Positions 63,832-64,000 of a DNA stretch of 64,000 bases are shown here, in pieces. Both the position numbers and the translations under genes were made by a program. This DNA comes from Streptomyces sp. S465 (GTDB lineage: Bacteria > Actinomycetota > Actinomycetes > Streptomycetales > Streptomycetaceae). The stretch spans positions 6,380,001 through 6,444,000 of the forward strand of contig NZ_CP114036.1 in assembly GCF_026898115.1 (NCBI RefSeq). Reading direction: 5' to 3'. Numbering within the stretch: the first letter of the stretch is position 1; each line of letters starts with the position of its first letter. The notes under the pieces are model-generated. The model was not told the origin of the DNA. It saw nothing but the letters and a program-made list of their open reading frames with translations, and did no database searches.

Positions 63832-64000
63832 GTGGACTTCAAGACCGCCACCGCGCTGCGCCGGCTCCGCCTGGTCTCCGCGCCCGAGGCCGTGTCCTTC
63901 CTGCTGCTGCTTGTCTGCTCGGTGCTCAAGCGCACCACGGACTTCAACGCGGTGCCGGTGATGGGCATGGTGCACGGTGTGCTCTTCATCCTCTACCTGG
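63832..64000 (+). CDS. DUF3817 membrane protein (partial, cut by the window end)
   Basis: The first 56 residues from GTG 63832 read VDFKTATALRRLRLVSAPEAVS followed by membrane helix FLLLLVCSVLKRTT and PVMGMVHGVLFILYL. The RxxxxxEA-type start and the GMVHGVLF helix are typical of DUF3817, found in small membrane proteins of unknown function. AAGGTG lies five bases upstream. The 3' part is outside the window. Confidence 0.85.
   Translation, partial: MDFKTATALRRLRLVSAPEAVSFLLLLVCSVLKRTTDFNAVPVMGMVHGVLFILYL

Overview
The window is a chromosomal segment of a Streptomyces-type actinomycete. The evidence is very high GC, GTG and TTG starts with purine-rich ribosome binding sites, and the gene order lysA-hom-thrC-thrB-rho-LCP-rpmE-prfA-prmC-sua5-glyA-wecA-like-atpIBEFHAGDC, followed by nucS, filP, scy, a methylmalonyl-CoA epimerase, a thiolase and meaB. 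From memory this order matches the SCO535x-SCO540x region of S. coelicolor; no search could be run.

Left accessory part (1-5502). A minus-strand pair encodes a small EACC1-like protein (3345-3779) and, 6 bp downstream, a very large protein whose C-terminus lies beyond the left edge. That protein joins a caspase-like peptidase domain to an Upf1/Dna2-type superfamily 1 helicase and looks like an NTP-dependent conflict (defence) system. It is followed by decayed replication and excision genes of a pSAM2-type integrative element (4016-4635), a GNAT acetyltransferase, and a tRNA-Arg(CCG), a typical integration site for such elements. This is the most interesting region.

Core housekeeping part (5503-32482). 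It holds a single-domain response regulator, a 370-bp degenerate tandem repeat, an ArgS-related protein (NrtL), lysine/threonine synthesis (lysA, hom, thrC, thrB), Rho, an LCP cell-wall ligase, and a translation cluster (rpmE, prfA, prmC, sua5). An LMW-PTP-like protein lacking the catalytic cysteine, a serine hydroxymethyltransferase and a WecA-type glycosyl-phosphate transferase follow. Next are the nine-gene ATP synthase operon and a DUF2550 membrane protein. rpmE carries a near-perfect sigma-R promoter, and rho has a weaker candidate.

Middle part (32515-48921). It contains a NarL-type two-component pair, a membrane protein, PduO-type cobalamin adenosyltransferase, a DrrAB-like ABC exporter divergent from a TetR regulator, 3-hydroxybutyryl-CoA dehydrogenase, a STAS anti-sigma antagonist and a STAND-like membrane-anchored ATPase. 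After these come the mismatch endonuclease NucS, a SCO5389-family protein, a luciferase-like monooxygenase, a zinc-ribbon protein, a second ABC transporter and a conserved hypothetical.

Right part (48922-64000). An 816-bp gene-free spacer with tandem and inverted repeats precedes filP and scy, the coiled-coil polarity proteins of hyphal tip growth. Next come methylmalonyl-CoA epimerase, acetyl-CoA acetyltransferase and meaB (acyl-CoA/propionate metabolism), a PepSY protein divergent from an OmpR-type two-component system with clear operator-like repeats, and a MarR regulator. Three overlapping AIM24-family genes follow, divergent from a DUF3817 gene cut by the right edge. Convergent or operon ends are marked by strong GC-rich hairpins. 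No CRISPR array, rRNA or intact insertion sequence was seen.
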